DNA of 64,000 bases from Dyella_A sp050749815 (GTDB taxonomy: Bacteria; Pseudomonadota; Gammaproteobacteria; Xanthomonadales; Rhodanobacteraceae). The stretch lies in assembly GCF_050749815.1 (NCBI RefSeq), contig NZ_CP192735.1:2914001-2978000 (forward strand), in the 5' to 3' direction. The position numbers were made by a program, and so were the translations under genes. Positions 19,647-28,343 of the stretch are shown here, one piece after another (positions within the stretch are counted from its first letter, which is position 1; every line of letters begins with the position of its first letter). Below the pieces are notes generated by a model. That model saw only the letters and a program-made list of their open reading frames with translations, did no database searches and was not told where the DNA came from.

Positions 19647-19714
19647 GACATCGGTCCTCGATTGTCCTTCTACGGGCACTGCGGTATCGGCCCGTGGTTC
19701 CTGGTTTCGTCGTG

Positions 19715-21418
19715 CTACAGGGTGAAGATCCACTGCATACCGGCGGTGGGCCGGCGGGTCTGGAAGCCACGTGGCGTTTGCAGCGCCCAGCCCATGAACA
19801 GGTCCCAGCTCAGTCCCCAGCGCGTGCCGCGGCAACCGAACACCGCGCCCGACAGCCGATGGCTGGAAAGACCCGGTGCCGTATTGCCGTCGACGCGGCC
19901 GGTGTCGAGACCGCCATAGATCGACGTGGCGCCGTCGGCCAGCGGCAGGTTGAGCGTGTTGCGCCAGTAGGCACCGTGCTCGCCACCGAGCGTGGCGTTG
20001 CCATCGAAGCCACGCACGCTGTAGCGATTGCCGATGGCCAGGTCGTCTTCCACGTAGAGGTGATCGCCCGTGGCCTGCGCGTGCAGCTCGCTGAGCCAGA
20101 ACAGGGCTCGGGAACCGAGCTGAAACGGCAGACTGAGGCTGGCGTCCAGCGTCGTCAGCCCGTAGCGGTGGGTCGGCCCGCCATCGAGGGCGCCTTGCCA
20201 CTGCGCGCCGAACCAGGGCGTGCCCCGGCGATAGGCGAGCCGCGCATCGAGCTGTGCATGGCCGAGGTAGCGGCGATGCACCAAGGCGAGCTCGGCGCTG
20301 GAGGTAAGGCGTCGCTGGGTCGCGATCTCGACGCCATCGACATAGCTCCGCGCGTCGCGCACGCCGACGTCCAGCTCGATGGAGGTTTTGCCGCGTGCAT
20401 CCCGCTGCAGCAGGCGCGTGGCGGAGAACGAGGTGCTTTGCGAGGTGCCGGTGAAGCTGAACGTCTGCAGCGAGCCGGTCACTGGCTGGCGGTAGCCATA
20501 CTTCGATGCGTCTAGCGAGAACGTCCAGTTGCCTCGGGGCAGGCTGTAGGACATGTGGTTGCCACGCGTCCCCTTTTCGCCGCGATAGCCGCCCACCGTA
20601 TTGCTGACGCCCACGCTCAGCAGGTCATTGATGCCGAGCGGTTGGTCGAGCGCCAGCGTCACGCCACCCTGCTCCTTGCCCGTCGCGTTGGAGCCGGCGT
20701 CGTCCATGTTCAGCGTGACCCGCCAGGGCTTGCTCCGCACCGCGGTCAATACGAGATCGGAGGTACCGGCCGACTGTCCGGGCGCAATGTCGATCTTCAC
20801 GTCCTGCGACGGCACCCGCTTGAGCTGTTCAAGACCCTGTTCGATGGCACGCAGGTTGATCACGTCGCCCGGGCGCAAGGGAATGGCGCTGCGCCAATCG
20901 ACCGCGCTGGAACCCGGCGCGAGTCGCACCCGGCCGAGTGTCCCGGCGATCAGCACGACACGAAGCTCGCCCTGGCGCAGGTTCTGCGGCGGAATTACCA
21001 AGCGACTGGTGACGAAGCCACGGGCAATCAGCAGGTCCGATGCCCGGTGCGCCAGCAGGGCCAGCCCCTGCTGGCCAGCGCAGCGCCCCCGGTACTTTTC
21101 GAGATAGCGGCGGATGAAGCCGAATTGCGCGGCATGCGCACCCTCGAGCGAAATCGCCGAGAGCACGAAGCAGGGTTTTTCGGTAGGGAGCGTCGTCTGG
21201 CTGTAGTCGCCGGCTGCGCCCTGCGGCAAACGGACGTCCGGGGCGTCCCGAAGCGCTTCGCGCTGCCTGGCTTGCTGCTGCGAACGCTGCCGCTGCTCCT
21301 GTTGGGCTGGCAGCGACTGCGTGTGTGCGATGGTCGGCACCGCGAGCAGGCATGCCCAGACGAAGGCTGCGCGCGCCGACACGGCTCGCACCGGGCGGCC
21401 GCGGAAGGTCCTTTTCAT
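19715..21418 (-). CDS. FhaC/ShlB/CdiB-type two-partner secretion transporter
   Basis: A 567-residue outer-membrane transporter of the TpsB (Omp85-like) family. A signal peptide ends near AHTQS. A Q/R-rich linker helix follows, then two POTRA-type domains (about residues 75-225: FVLSAISLEGA, VTSRLVIPPQNLRQGELRVVL), and a beta-barrel to the C-terminus. The L6-loop VRGF motif is present (SVRGFDGN, about residue 480), and the last residue pattern (WIFTL) is a typical barrel end. It moves the adjacent exoprotein across the outer membrane. The ATG at 21418 directly precedes the basic signal-peptide start; AGGGA motifs lie just upstream. It is the first gene of the B-A-small gene operon. Confidence 0.92.
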   Translation of the reverse strand: MKRTFRGRPVRAVSARAAFVWACLLAVPTIAHTQSLPAQQEQRQRSQQQARQREALRDAPDVRLPQGAAGDYSQTTLPTEKPCFVLSAISLEGAHAAQFGFIRRYLEKYRGRCAGQQGLALLAHRASDLLIARGFVTSRLVIPPQNLRQGELRVVLIAGTLGRVRLAPGSSAVDWRSAIPLRPGDVINLRAIEQGLEQLKRVPSQDVKIDIAPGQSAGTSDLVLTAVRSKPWRVTLNMDDAGSNATGKEQGGVTLALDQPLGINDLLSVGVSNTVGGYRGEKGTRGNHMSYSLPRGNWTFSLDASKYGYRQPVTGSLQTFSFTGTSQSTSFSATRLLQRDARGKTSIELDVGVRDARSYVDGVEIATQRRLTSSAELALVHRRYLGHAQLDARLAYRRGTPWFGAQWQGALDGGPTHRYGLTTLDASLSLPFQLGSRALFWLSELHAQATGDHLYVEDDLAIGNRYSVRGFDGNATLGGEHGAYWRNTLNLPLADGATSIYGGLDTGRVDGNTAPGLSSHRLSGAVFGCRGTRWGLSWDLFMGWALQTPRGFQTRRPTAGMQWIFTL

Positions 21419-21568
21419 TGTCCCTGTTCCCTGATTCGAGCGAGTGGCGCAGCGTTGACTGCGGCACTGCACAAGCGTACCAAGAATGGCCCGCGCTGGC
21501 CCACTCGGCCAGGCACGTCGCGGCCTTCGCCGACACGGCCGAGAGGCCCGATCCCGACCGGTGGCAAA

Positions 21569-21582
21569 CGATTACGTTATCG
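21569..21582. promoter_or_regulatory. Imperfect palindrome upstream of the transporter gene
   Basis: CGATTACGTTATCG matches its own reverse complement at 12 of 14 positions and lies about 150 bases before the transporter start, in the 244-base gap that must hold the promoter of the secretion operon. It could be an operator. No -10/-35 pair is convincing. Confidence 0.25.
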
Positions 21583-21662
21583 CTGCGGTGCGGCAACACG
21601 CCGCATCCTGTCGTACGCCAAGAGGGCCCACGGAATCCAAACCCGGCCAAAGGTCCGCGCTG

Positions 21663-22625
21663 TCAGCGCGGCAATATCCCCATCGTGTGCAGCCATGTGT
21701 CGGCCAGATCGGTCCATGCGGTGATCGGCTCGCCGGTGCGGCGCAGGCCGAAGGCGTGTCCGCCATGGGCGTAGATGTGCAGTTCCGTCGGGACCTTCGC
21801 GGCCTGTAACGCGGCGTAGTAGGTCAGCGCCTGCTGCACGCCGTCGACGTCGTCGTCGCTGGCCTGCAGGATGAAGGTGGGCGGCGTGTCGGCGGTGACG
21901 GGCACGTTGGGGTTGAGCTTGCCGTCGCCGCGGGTCAGGTGACCCGGGTAGATCGCCAGCGCGAAGTCCGGCCGCGCGCTTTCGCGGTCGGCGGCGTCCG
22001 TAGCCGGGTAGAGCGTTTTCCGGTAGTTGGTGCTGGCCTCGGCGACCAGGTAGCCGCCCGCCGAGAAGCCGATCACGCCAACCCGGTGCGGGTCGACATG
22101 CCAGTCGCGCGCGTGGAAGCGCACCAGCCGTAGCGTGCGCTGCGCGTCCTGCAGCGACGGCACGGACAGCGCGAAGTTATGCGGACGACAGCGGCAGTGC
22201 CAGTCGTAGGTGACGCTGGGCACGCGGTACTTGAGCAGCACGCAGGTGATGCCGCGGGCGGTCAACCAGTCGCAGATCTCGCTGCCTTCCAGGTCGATCG
22301 CCAGCACCTCGAAGCCGCCGCCAGGGAACACCACGACGGCCGCGCCGGTGTTACGGCCCTTCGGCGGATACACGGTCATCGTCGGCGTATCGACATTGGT
22401 CACGGCGTGCCACGGCCTGCGCCCAACCCGCTCGGAACGGACGACCATCGTCTCCGGCCCGGGCATCGGTTGCGCATCGGGTGGTGTGGCCGGCCAGATC
22501 GGCATCTGCTTCAAGCCTGCTGCCGGCTGCCACCGTGGGGTTTGTCCGCGCAGCGGACCCGCCGCGTGCACGCACGCGCACGTGCACGCCATCATCAGGC
22601 ACAGCAAGGTCGCCCAGCATTTCAT
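21663..22625 (-). CDS. Exported alpha/beta hydrolase, esterase-like
   Basis: A 320-residue alpha/beta hydrolase resembling BD-FAE/acetylxylan-esterase-type enzymes. It has a signal peptide (MKCWATLLCLMMACTCACVHA). The oxyanion region PGGGFE lies near residue 100, the nucleophile elbow GFSAGG near residue 180, an acid residue probably in QASDDD, and the catalytic histidine in HGGHAFG near residue 290. The YPP..RNTGAAVVVFPGGG arrangement is typical of this group. Substrate is probably an acylated carbohydrate, by family inference only. It lies 138 bases after hemB on the same strand and 244 bases before the secretion transporter gene. Confidence 0.82.
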   Translation of the reverse strand: MKCWATLLCLMMACTCACVHAAGPLRGQTPRWQPAAGLKQMPIWPATPPDAQPMPGPETMVVRSERVGRRPWHAVTNVDTPTMTVYPPKGRNTGAAVVVFPGGGFEVLAIDLEGSEICDWLTARGITCVLLKYRVPSVTYDWHCRCRPHNFALSVPSLQDAQRTLRLVRFHARDWHVDPHRVGVIGFSAGGYLVAEASTNYRKTLYPATDAADRESARPDFALAIYPGHLTRGDGKLNPNVPVTADTPPTFILQASDDDVDGVQQALTYYAALQAAKVPTELHIYAHGGHAFGLRRTGEPITAWTDLADTWLHTMGILPR

Positions 22626-22763
22626 GCCACTGCTCCATGGCGGCGGCGGGACCGCCGCGCGATCGGGTTGAAGAGCCGGGCTGCGCCCGGGCTGCCCATC
22701 GTGCCGGGCGCTTCGGGCGTGGGGCGGCGGCGCTGAGGGAATGTCGCGGGCGCGATGCCCGAC

Positions 22764-23753
22764 TTATTCGCCGCGCAGCCAGCGCGCGGCGTCGATCGCA
22801 AAATAGGTGAGGATGGCGTCCGCGCCAGCGCGCTTGAACGCGGTGAGCGTTTCCAGCACCACCGCCTTCTCGTCCAGCCAGCCGTTCTGGCAGGCGGCCT
22901 TGAGCATCGCGTACTCGCCCGACACCTGGTACACGAAGGTCGGCATGCCGAAGGCGTCCTTCACCCGGCGCAGCACGTCCAGGTATGGCAGGCCCGGCTT
23001 GACCATCACCGCGTCGGCGCCTTCGTGGATATCCAGCTCCACCTCGCGCAGGGCTTCATCCGAGTTGCCCACATCCATCTGGTAAGTGTGCTTGTTGCCC
23101 TTGCCGAGGTTGGCCGAGGAACCCACCGCATCGCGGAACGGGCCGTAGAAGCTCGAGGCGTACTTGGCCGAGTAGGCGAGGATGCGCGTGTGGATATGGC
23201 CGGCCTCCTCCAGCGCCTCGCGGATCGCGCCGACGCGGCCGTCCATCATGTCCGAGGGCGCCACGAAATCCATGCCGGCTTCGGCCTGCGCCAGCGACAT
23301 CTTCACCAGCGCCTCGATGGTCGGCTCGTTCATCACGTAGCCGTGCTCGTCGATCAAGCCGTCCTGGCCGTGGATGGTGTAAGGGTCCAGTGCTACGTCA
23401 CCGATCAGGCCGAGCTCGGGATACTTCGCCTTGAGCGCGCGCGCCGCGCGCTGCATCAGGCCCTCCGGATTCCACGCCTCGGCGGCATCTTCGGTCTTGG
23501 GCGCGTCGGTGATCGGAAACAGCGCCAGCGCGGGAATGCCCAGCCGCACGCACTCACCGGCCAACTCGAGCAACAGGTCGATCGACAGCCGCTGCACGCC
23601 GGGCATCGAGGGCACATCCACCCGCCGGTTCTCGCCCTCGACCACGAAGGCCACCATGATCAGGTCGCTCGCCAGCAGGGTGTGCTCGCGCATCAACGCG
23701 CGGGAGAACGCATCGCGGCGCATGCGGCGGGGGCGTATGGCGGGGTAGCTCAT
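22764..23753 (-). CDS. hemB: Porphobilinogen synthase (delta-aminolevulinate dehydratase)
   Basis: A 329-residue HemB, which joins two 5-aminolevulinate molecules to porphobilinogen in haem synthesis. Landmarks are FSRALMREHTLLASDLIMV-like N-terminus, the Schiff-base lysine regions SAKYASSFYGPFRDA and VMVKPGLPYLD, and DFVAPSDMMDGRV. The segment DVALDPYTIHGQDG near residue 120 replaces the three zinc cysteines of the E. coli enzyme with Asp/Ala, as in the magnesium-dependent Pseudomonas type. Full family length. The flanking genes are not haem genes. Confidence 0.96.
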   Translation of the reverse strand: MSYPAIRPRRMRRDAFSRALMREHTLLASDLIMVAFVVEGENRRVDVPSMPGVQRLSIDLLLELAGECVRLGIPALALFPITDAPKTEDAAEAWNPEGLMQRAARALKAKYPELGLIGDVALDPYTIHGQDGLIDEHGYVMNEPTIEALVKMSLAQAEAGMDFVAPSDMMDGRVGAIREALEEAGHIHTRILAYSAKYASSFYGPFRDAVGSSANLGKGNKHTYQMDVGNSDEALREVELDIHEGADAVMVKPGLPYLDVLRRVKDAFGMPTFVYQVSGEYAMLKAACQNGWLDEKAVVLETLTAFKRAGADAILTYFAIDAARWLRGE

Positions 23754-23840
23754 GGTTGGTCCGGCAATGAAGTTCAGCCCGTGATTGTACGCCGCGACCC
23801 CGCAACCGCCTGCCCCACTGCGGCGATCGGTGCCGCTTGC

Positions 23841-24926
23841 CTACGGCTCCAGACGCTCCCCGCTGCCCGCATCGAACACGTGCAGCATCGCCGGATCAGG
23901 CACCAGGTGAATGAGGTCGCCCGGCAGCGGCACCACCCGCGGCGGCAGGCGCACCACCAGCGGTTTCTCGCCGCTGCGCAGATTGAGGAAGACCTCGTTG
24001 CCGACCGGCTCGACCACGTCGACCCGCGCGCTCAACGCGGCGGGGTCGGCGGCGTCGACCGGATGCAGGTCTTCCGGGCGCACACCGATCACTACCTCGC
24101 GTCCGTGCCAGCCCTCCGGCCACGCCACGCCGGGCAATGCGAGCGTGCCGTGCGGACCAACCAGTTCGGCCGTCGTGCCGATGCGCACGCTGCCGGCCAG
24201 GAAATTCATCGCCGGGCTGCCCAGGAAGCCGGCGACGAAACGGTTGGCCGGACGGCGGTAGAGATTCATCGGCGTGTCGATCTGCTGGATCACGCCGCGA
24301 TCCATCACCACGATGCGCTGGCCCAGCGTCATCGCCTCGATCTGGTCGTGGGTGACGTAGATCATCGTGGCGCCCAGCCGACGATGCAGCCGGGCGATCT
24401 CCACGCGCATGTGCAGGCGCAGGCGCGCATCGAGGTTGGACAGCGGCTCGTCGAGCAGGAACACCTTCGGATCGCGCACCAGCGCGCGGCCCAGCGCCAC
24501 GCGCTGCTGCTGGCCGCCGGACATCGCGCCGGGGCGCGCGTCCAGCAGCGGCTCCAGCTCCAGCAGCTGCGCCACCTCGCGTACGCGTGCGTCCACCGCG
24601 GCGCGATCCATGCCGCGCAGACGCAGGCCGAAGCCGAGGTTTTCCGCCACCGACATGTGCGGGTACAGCGCGTAGTTCTGGAACACCATGGCGATGTCCC
24701 GATCTTTCGGCGGCAGCTCGTTGACCACGCGCTCGTCGATGCGCAGCCTGCCGGCGCTGATCGATTCGAGCCCCGCGATCATGCGCAGCAAGGTGGTTTT
24801 GCCACAGCCGGACGGCCCCACCAGCACCAGCAGTTCGCCGCTGGCGATCTCGATGCTGGCATCGGCCACGGCGACATATCCGTTGGGATAGACCTTGCGC
24901 AGCGCGTCCAGCCGAACCACCGCCAT
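23841..24926 (-). CDS. MalK/UgpC-type sugar ABC transporter ATP-binding protein
   Basis: A 361-residue ATPase of the CUT1 carbohydrate-importer group. The Walker A motif GPSGCGKTT is near residue 37, the Q-loop VFQNYALYPHM near 80, the signature MSGGQQQR near 135, Walker B VFLLDEPLSNLD near 155 and the H-loop VTHD near 190. A C-terminal TOBE-type regulatory part follows (residues about 235-361). It energises sugar import through membrane partners, but no permease or binding-protein gene lies in this window; such ATPases can serve several importers. It diverges from the beta-glucosidase gene across 133 bases holding a LacI-type palindrome, which suggests shared control by a sugar. Confidence 0.92.
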   Translation of the reverse strand: MAVVRLDALRKVYPNGYVAVADASIEIASGELLVLVGPSGCGKTTLLRMIAGLESISAGRLRIDERVVNELPPKDRDIAMVFQNYALYPHMSVAENLGFGLRLRGMDRAAVDARVREVAQLLELEPLLDARPGAMSGGQQQRVALGRALVRDPKVFLLDEPLSNLDARLRLHMRVEIARLHRRLGATMIYVTHDQIEAMTLGQRIVVMDRGVIQQIDTPMNLYRRPANRFVAGFLGSPAMNFLAGSVRIGTTAELVGPHGTLALPGVAWPEGWHGREVVIGVRPEDLHPVDAADPAALSARVDVVEPVGNEVFLNLRSGEKPLVVRLPPRVVPLPGDLIHLVPDPAMLHVFDAGSGERLEP

Positions 24927-25010
24927 CGAGACCTCCGCGTGAGGGGCGCACCCGTCCCCGCGCCATCATGCGCGATGGTGCATCGAAGGAGAGCATTCGG
25001 CTATTCTCGC

Positions 25011-25028
25011 GATGTAATCGTTTACATC
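25011..25028. promoter_or_regulatory. LacI-family operator-like palindrome
   Basis: GATGTAATCGTTTACATC: arms GATGTAA and TTACATC pair perfectly around a four-base centre. The form, with TGTAA..TTACA around a CG core, is typical of LacI/GalR-family operators for sugar genes. It lies 31 bases before the beta-glucosidase start and 84 bases before the divergent ATPase start, so a repressor here could control both. No LacI-type gene is present in the window. Confidence 0.65.
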
Positions 25029-25059
25029 AAGCCGCGCTGCGGCAACCGGACATCCCGCG

Positions 25060-26409
25060 ATGACAGGACGCTTTCTCTTCCCGACGGATTTCGTCTGGGG
25101 TGCCGCCACTTCCGCCTACCAGATCGAAGGCTCGCCGCTGGCCGACGGCGCTGGCCCGAGCATCTGGCAGCGCTACGCGCACACGCCGGGAATGATGGCC
25201 AACGGCGACCACGGCGACGTGGCCTGCGATCACTACCGGCGCTATCGCTCCGACGTGCAGCTGATGAAGGCGCTGGGCCTCAAGAGCTACCGCTTCAGCA
25301 TCAACTGGGCGCGCGTGCTGCCCGAAGGCACCGGACGCATCAATCCGGCGGGGCTGGACTTCTACTCGCAGCTGGTCGACACACTGCTCGAGCACGGCAT
25401 CGTGCCCAACGCCACGCTGTTCCACTGGGACCTGCCCGCGGCGCTGGACGATCGCGGCGGCTGGCTCAATCGCGACAGCGCGCACTGGTTCGCTGAGTAC
25501 GCCGAGGTCGTCTTCAAGGCGCTGGACGACCGCGTGCCGATGTGGGCCACGCTCAACGAGCCGTGGGTGGTGACCGACGGCGGCTACCTGCACGGCACGC
25601 TCGCCCCCGGCCATCGCAATTTGTACGAGGCGCCGATCGCCGCGCACAACCTGATGCGCGCCAGCGGCGCGGCGATCCAGGCGTACCGCGGCGTGGGTCG
25701 GCACCGGGTCGGCGTGGTGTTCAACATCGAGCCGAAGTACCCGGCCAGCGAGCGCGCCGAGGATGTCGCAGCCACGGCCCGCGCCCACGCCTACATGAAC
25801 CAGCAGTTCGCCGATCCGGCGCTGCTGGGCTCCTATCCGCCGCAGCTCAAGGAATGCTTCGGCGATGCCTGGCCCGACTTCCCCGCCAGTGACTTCGGCC
25901 TGACCCGGCAGAAGGTCGACTTCGTCGGTATCAACTACTACACGCGCGCCGTGGTGCGCGACGATCCGGCACAGTCACCGCTGCGCGCCTCGCCCGTGCA
26001 CCAGCCGAACCGCACCCACACCGAGACCGGCTGGGAAGTGTACGAGCAGGGGCTGATCGACACGCTCGCCGCATTCGCGCAGCGCTACGGCAATACCCCG
26101 CTCTACATCACCGAAAACGGTGCCGCCTTCTACGACCCACCGGTGGTCGAGGGCGACACGCTGGACGATCCGCTGCGGGTGGACTACCTGCGGCGCCACC
26201 TGCGCGCGCTGCATACCGCGATGGCCGATGGCGCCAACGTGAAGGGCTATTACGCCTGGTCGCTGCTGGACAATCTGGAATGGTCGCTGGGCTTCGCCAA
26301 GCGCTTCGGCCTGGTCCACGTGGATTTCGCCACGCAGAAGCGCACCCCCAAGGCGAGCGCAAGGTTCTACGCGCAGGTGATCGCCAGCGGCGGTGCGGCG
26401 CTCGGCTGA
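25060..26409 (+). CDS. Beta-glucosidase, glycoside hydrolase family 1
   Basis: A 449-residue GH1 enzyme that removes glucose (or a related sugar) from the non-reducing end of beta-glucosides. The N-terminal GH1 signature FLFPTDFVWGAATSAYQIEG is at residue 5, the acid/base glutamate in TLNEPW near residue 168 and the nucleophile glutamate in LYITENG near 350. There is no signal peptide, so it is cytoplasmic and would act on imported cellobiose-like sugars. Length is standard. Glucokinase follows 63 bases downstream on the same strand, consistent with phosphorylating the released glucose. Probably controlled by the palindrome just upstream. Confidence 0.95.
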   Translation: MTGRFLFPTDFVWGAATSAYQIEGSPLADGAGPSIWQRYAHTPGMMANGDHGDVACDHYRRYRSDVQLMKALGLKSYRFSINWARVLPEGTGRINPAGLDFYSQLVDTLLEHGIVPNATLFHWDLPAALDDRGGWLNRDSAHWFAEYAEVVFKALDDRVPMWATLNEPWVVTDGGYLHGTLAPGHRNLYEAPIAAHNLMRASGAAIQAYRGVGRHRVGVVFNIEPKYPASERAEDVAATARAHAYMNQQFADPALLGSYPPQLKECFGDAWPDFPASDFGLTRQKVDFVGINYYTRAVVRDDPAQSPLRASPVHQPNRTHTETGWEVYEQGLIDTLAAFAQRYGNTPLYITENGAAFYDPPVVEGDTLDDPLRVDYLRRHLRALHTAMADGANVKGYYAWSLLDNLEWSLGFAKRFGLVHVDFATQKRTPKASARFYAQVIASGGAALG

Positions 26410-26472
26410 CCACTGGACGCGCGCCCGGGTGCAGGGCACCCTTATCTATTCGCTTGTGCTGAAGGTTTTCGC

Positions 26473-27492
26473 ATGTCGGCTGACGCTCACGCTTCCGTTC
26501 CCACCCTGCTGGTCGACCTTGGCGGCACCAACGTGCGCTTCGGCGTGGCCGATCCGTCGCGCGCCGATCCGCTGCTGAAAGACAGCATCCGCCGCTACCG
26601 GGTGGCCGAGCACGAGTCGCTGGTGGCGACCGCGAAGCAGTACCTGGCCGATACCGGCCTCAAGGTGAAGCGCGCCATCGTCGCCGCCGCCGGACGCATC
26701 GAGGACGGCGAGACGGTCAAGGTCACCAACAACCCGTGGGCGATTTCCGCGCACCAGACCGCCGCGGCGCTGGATCTGGACGCCGTGCATCTGGTCAACG
26801 ACTTCGCCGCACAGAGCATGGCGGTGACCCTGCTCAAGGGCGACGACCTGGTGCGCGTGGGCGAGCTGCCGCTGCCGGTGATCGGCGAGGACGAGGAGCA
26901 GACCTTCGCCATCGTCGGCCCCGGCACCGGGCTGGGCGTGGGCGGCCTGCTGGTGCGCCAGGGCCATTGCAGCGTGCTGCAGACCGAAGGCGGCCATGCC
27001 GGCTTCGCCGCCCATTCGCCCGAGGACATCGCCATCCTCGACTACCTCAACCACAAGTACGGCCGCGTCTCCAACGAGCGGCTGATCTGCGGCCAGGGCC
27101 TGGTCAATCTCTACGATGCGATCTGCCACATGGTCGGCGCCACCGCGCAGCCGCTCAAGCCCGAGGACATCACCGCCCGCGCGAAGGACGGCAGTTGCCC
27201 GCTGTGCACGCGTACGGTGGAAACCTTCGCCGGCATCTTCGGCAGCGTGGCCGGTGATCTGGTGCTCACGCTGGGCGCATGGAACGGCGTCTACCTCACC
27301 GGCGGACTGATCCCGATCCTGCTGCCGTGGCTGGAGCGCGGGCGCTTCCGCGAGCGCTTCGAGGCCAAGGGCCGCTTCCGCGACATCATGCAGAAGGTGC
27401 CCACCCAGGCGATCATGAATCCCGAACCCGGCCTGCTCGGCGCCGCCGCGCTGGCCGTGATGGAATCGGGCCGCCCCCTGCTCGGACGCTGA
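26473..27492 (+). CDS. glk: Glucokinase
   Basis: A 339-residue glucokinase of the bacterial Glk family (PF02685), making glucose 6-phosphate from glucose and ATP. The phosphate-binding LLVDLGGTNVRFGVAD is at residue 11, the catalytic VNDFAAQSMAV near residue 110 (Asp as base) and the ATP site GPGTGLGVGGLL near 150. EGGHAGFA follows near 175. It lies directly after the beta-glucosidase, forming a beta-glucoside use unit. A small hairpin (GGGTGC/GCACCC, 26427-26441) sits between the two genes but lacks a U-run. Confidence 0.95.
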   Translation: MSADAHASVPTLLVDLGGTNVRFGVADPSRADPLLKDSIRRYRVAEHESLVATAKQYLADTGLKVKRAIVAAAGRIEDGETVKVTNNPWAISAHQTAAALDLDAVHLVNDFAAQSMAVTLLKGDDLVRVGELPLPVIGEDEEQTFAIVGPGTGLGVGGLLVRQGHCSVLQTEGGHAGFAAHSPEDIAILDYLNHKYGRVSNERLICGQGLVNLYDAICHMVGATAQPLKPEDITARAKDGSCPLCTRTVETFAGIFGSVAGDLVLTLGAWNGVYLTGGLIPILLPWLERGRFRERFEAKGRFRDIMQKVPTQAIMNPEPGLLGAAALAVMESGRPLLGR

Positions 27493-27565
27493 GCTTCCTC
27501 GCCGCGCGCAGGCGCGGCCGTCACGCGGCCGGTGGCACCGTTCCCGGCGTCACCGGAGAACCCGC

Positions 27566-28249
27566 ATGCCCCGCAGCGATACCGCCTTCCTGTTCGATCT
27601 CGACGGCACCCTCGTCGACAGCGTCTACCAGCACGTGCTGGCGTGGAAGGAGGCGCTGGATGCCGAAGGCGTGGAGCTGTCGGTGTGGCGCATCCACCGC
27701 AAGATCGGCATGAGCGGCGGGCTGTTCGCCAACATGCTGCTACGCGAGACCGCGCTGGACATCACCGAAGACCGGCTGGAGCGGCTGCGTCGCCGGCACG
27801 CCGAAGCGTTCAATCGCCAGCACACGCAGGGCTCGGTGAAACCGCTGCCCGGCGCTCGCGAACTGCTGGCCTTCCTCACCGACCAGCAGATTCCGTGGGC
27901 GATCGCCACCAGCGGCCGCATGGAAACCGCCGCGCACAACCTGGAAGCGCTGGGCGTCGATCCGTCGAAAGTGCCAGTAGTGACGCGCGACCAGGTGCGC
28001 CACGCCAAGCCCGATCCGGATCTGTTCCTCACCGCGGCGGCGCGGCTGGGTTTCGACATCCGTCATGCGCTGGTGGTCGGTGACAGCGTGTGGGACATGC
28101 TCGCCGCCCAGCGCGCCCGCGCTATCGGCATCGGCCTGCTCGCCGGCGGCTACGGTCGCGAGGAGCTGCAGCAGGCCGGCGCGCTGCGCGTGTACGACGA
28201 CCCGGCCGACCTGCTCGCCCACGTGGACGAAGTGGCCGCGCGCGACTGA
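27566..28249 (+). CDS. HAD-family phosphatase or phosphoglucomutase-like protein
   Basis: A 227-residue HAD subfamily IA protein. Motif I is FDLDGTLVDS at residues 10-19 (nucleophile and acid Asp), motif II is AIATSGR near residue 112, motif III Lys is in HAKPDPDLF near 150 and motif IV is VVGDSVWDM near 172. A helical cap lies between motifs I and II. Relatives act as phosphoglycolate phosphatases, sugar-phosphate phosphatases or beta-phosphoglucomutases; the location 73 bases after glucokinase makes a sugar phosphate plausible, which is inference. A GGAGAA ribosome-binding site precedes the ATG. Confidence 0.85.
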   Translation: MPRSDTAFLFDLDGTLVDSVYQHVLAWKEALDAEGVELSVWRIHRKIGMSGGLFANMLLRETALDITEDRLERLRRRHAEAFNRQHTQGSVKPLPGARELLAFLTDQQIPWAIATSGRMETAAHNLEALGVDPSKVPVVTRDQVRHAKPDPDLFLTAAARLGFDIRHALVVGDSVWDMLAAQRARAIGIGLLAGGYGREELQQAGALRVYDDPADLLAHVDEVAARD

Positions 28250-28343
28250 ACCGCCAACAGGATTTTTGCGCGCCACTGACACCGACTGAACGCGGCCGAG
28301 CTAGCCTGAAGCGCTCCGCCCAGCGCTCCGTCCGGACATTCGC

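Noticed and set aside
8949..20201. A longer start for the exoprotein at 20201
   Set aside because: The extra 185 codons overlap the transporter gene and precede a proper signal peptide; the ATG pair at 19641-19646 has a ribosome-binding site.
26427..26441. Hairpin between beta-glucosidase and glucokinase as terminator
   Set aside because: The 6-base stem has no U-run and the genes look co-transcribed.
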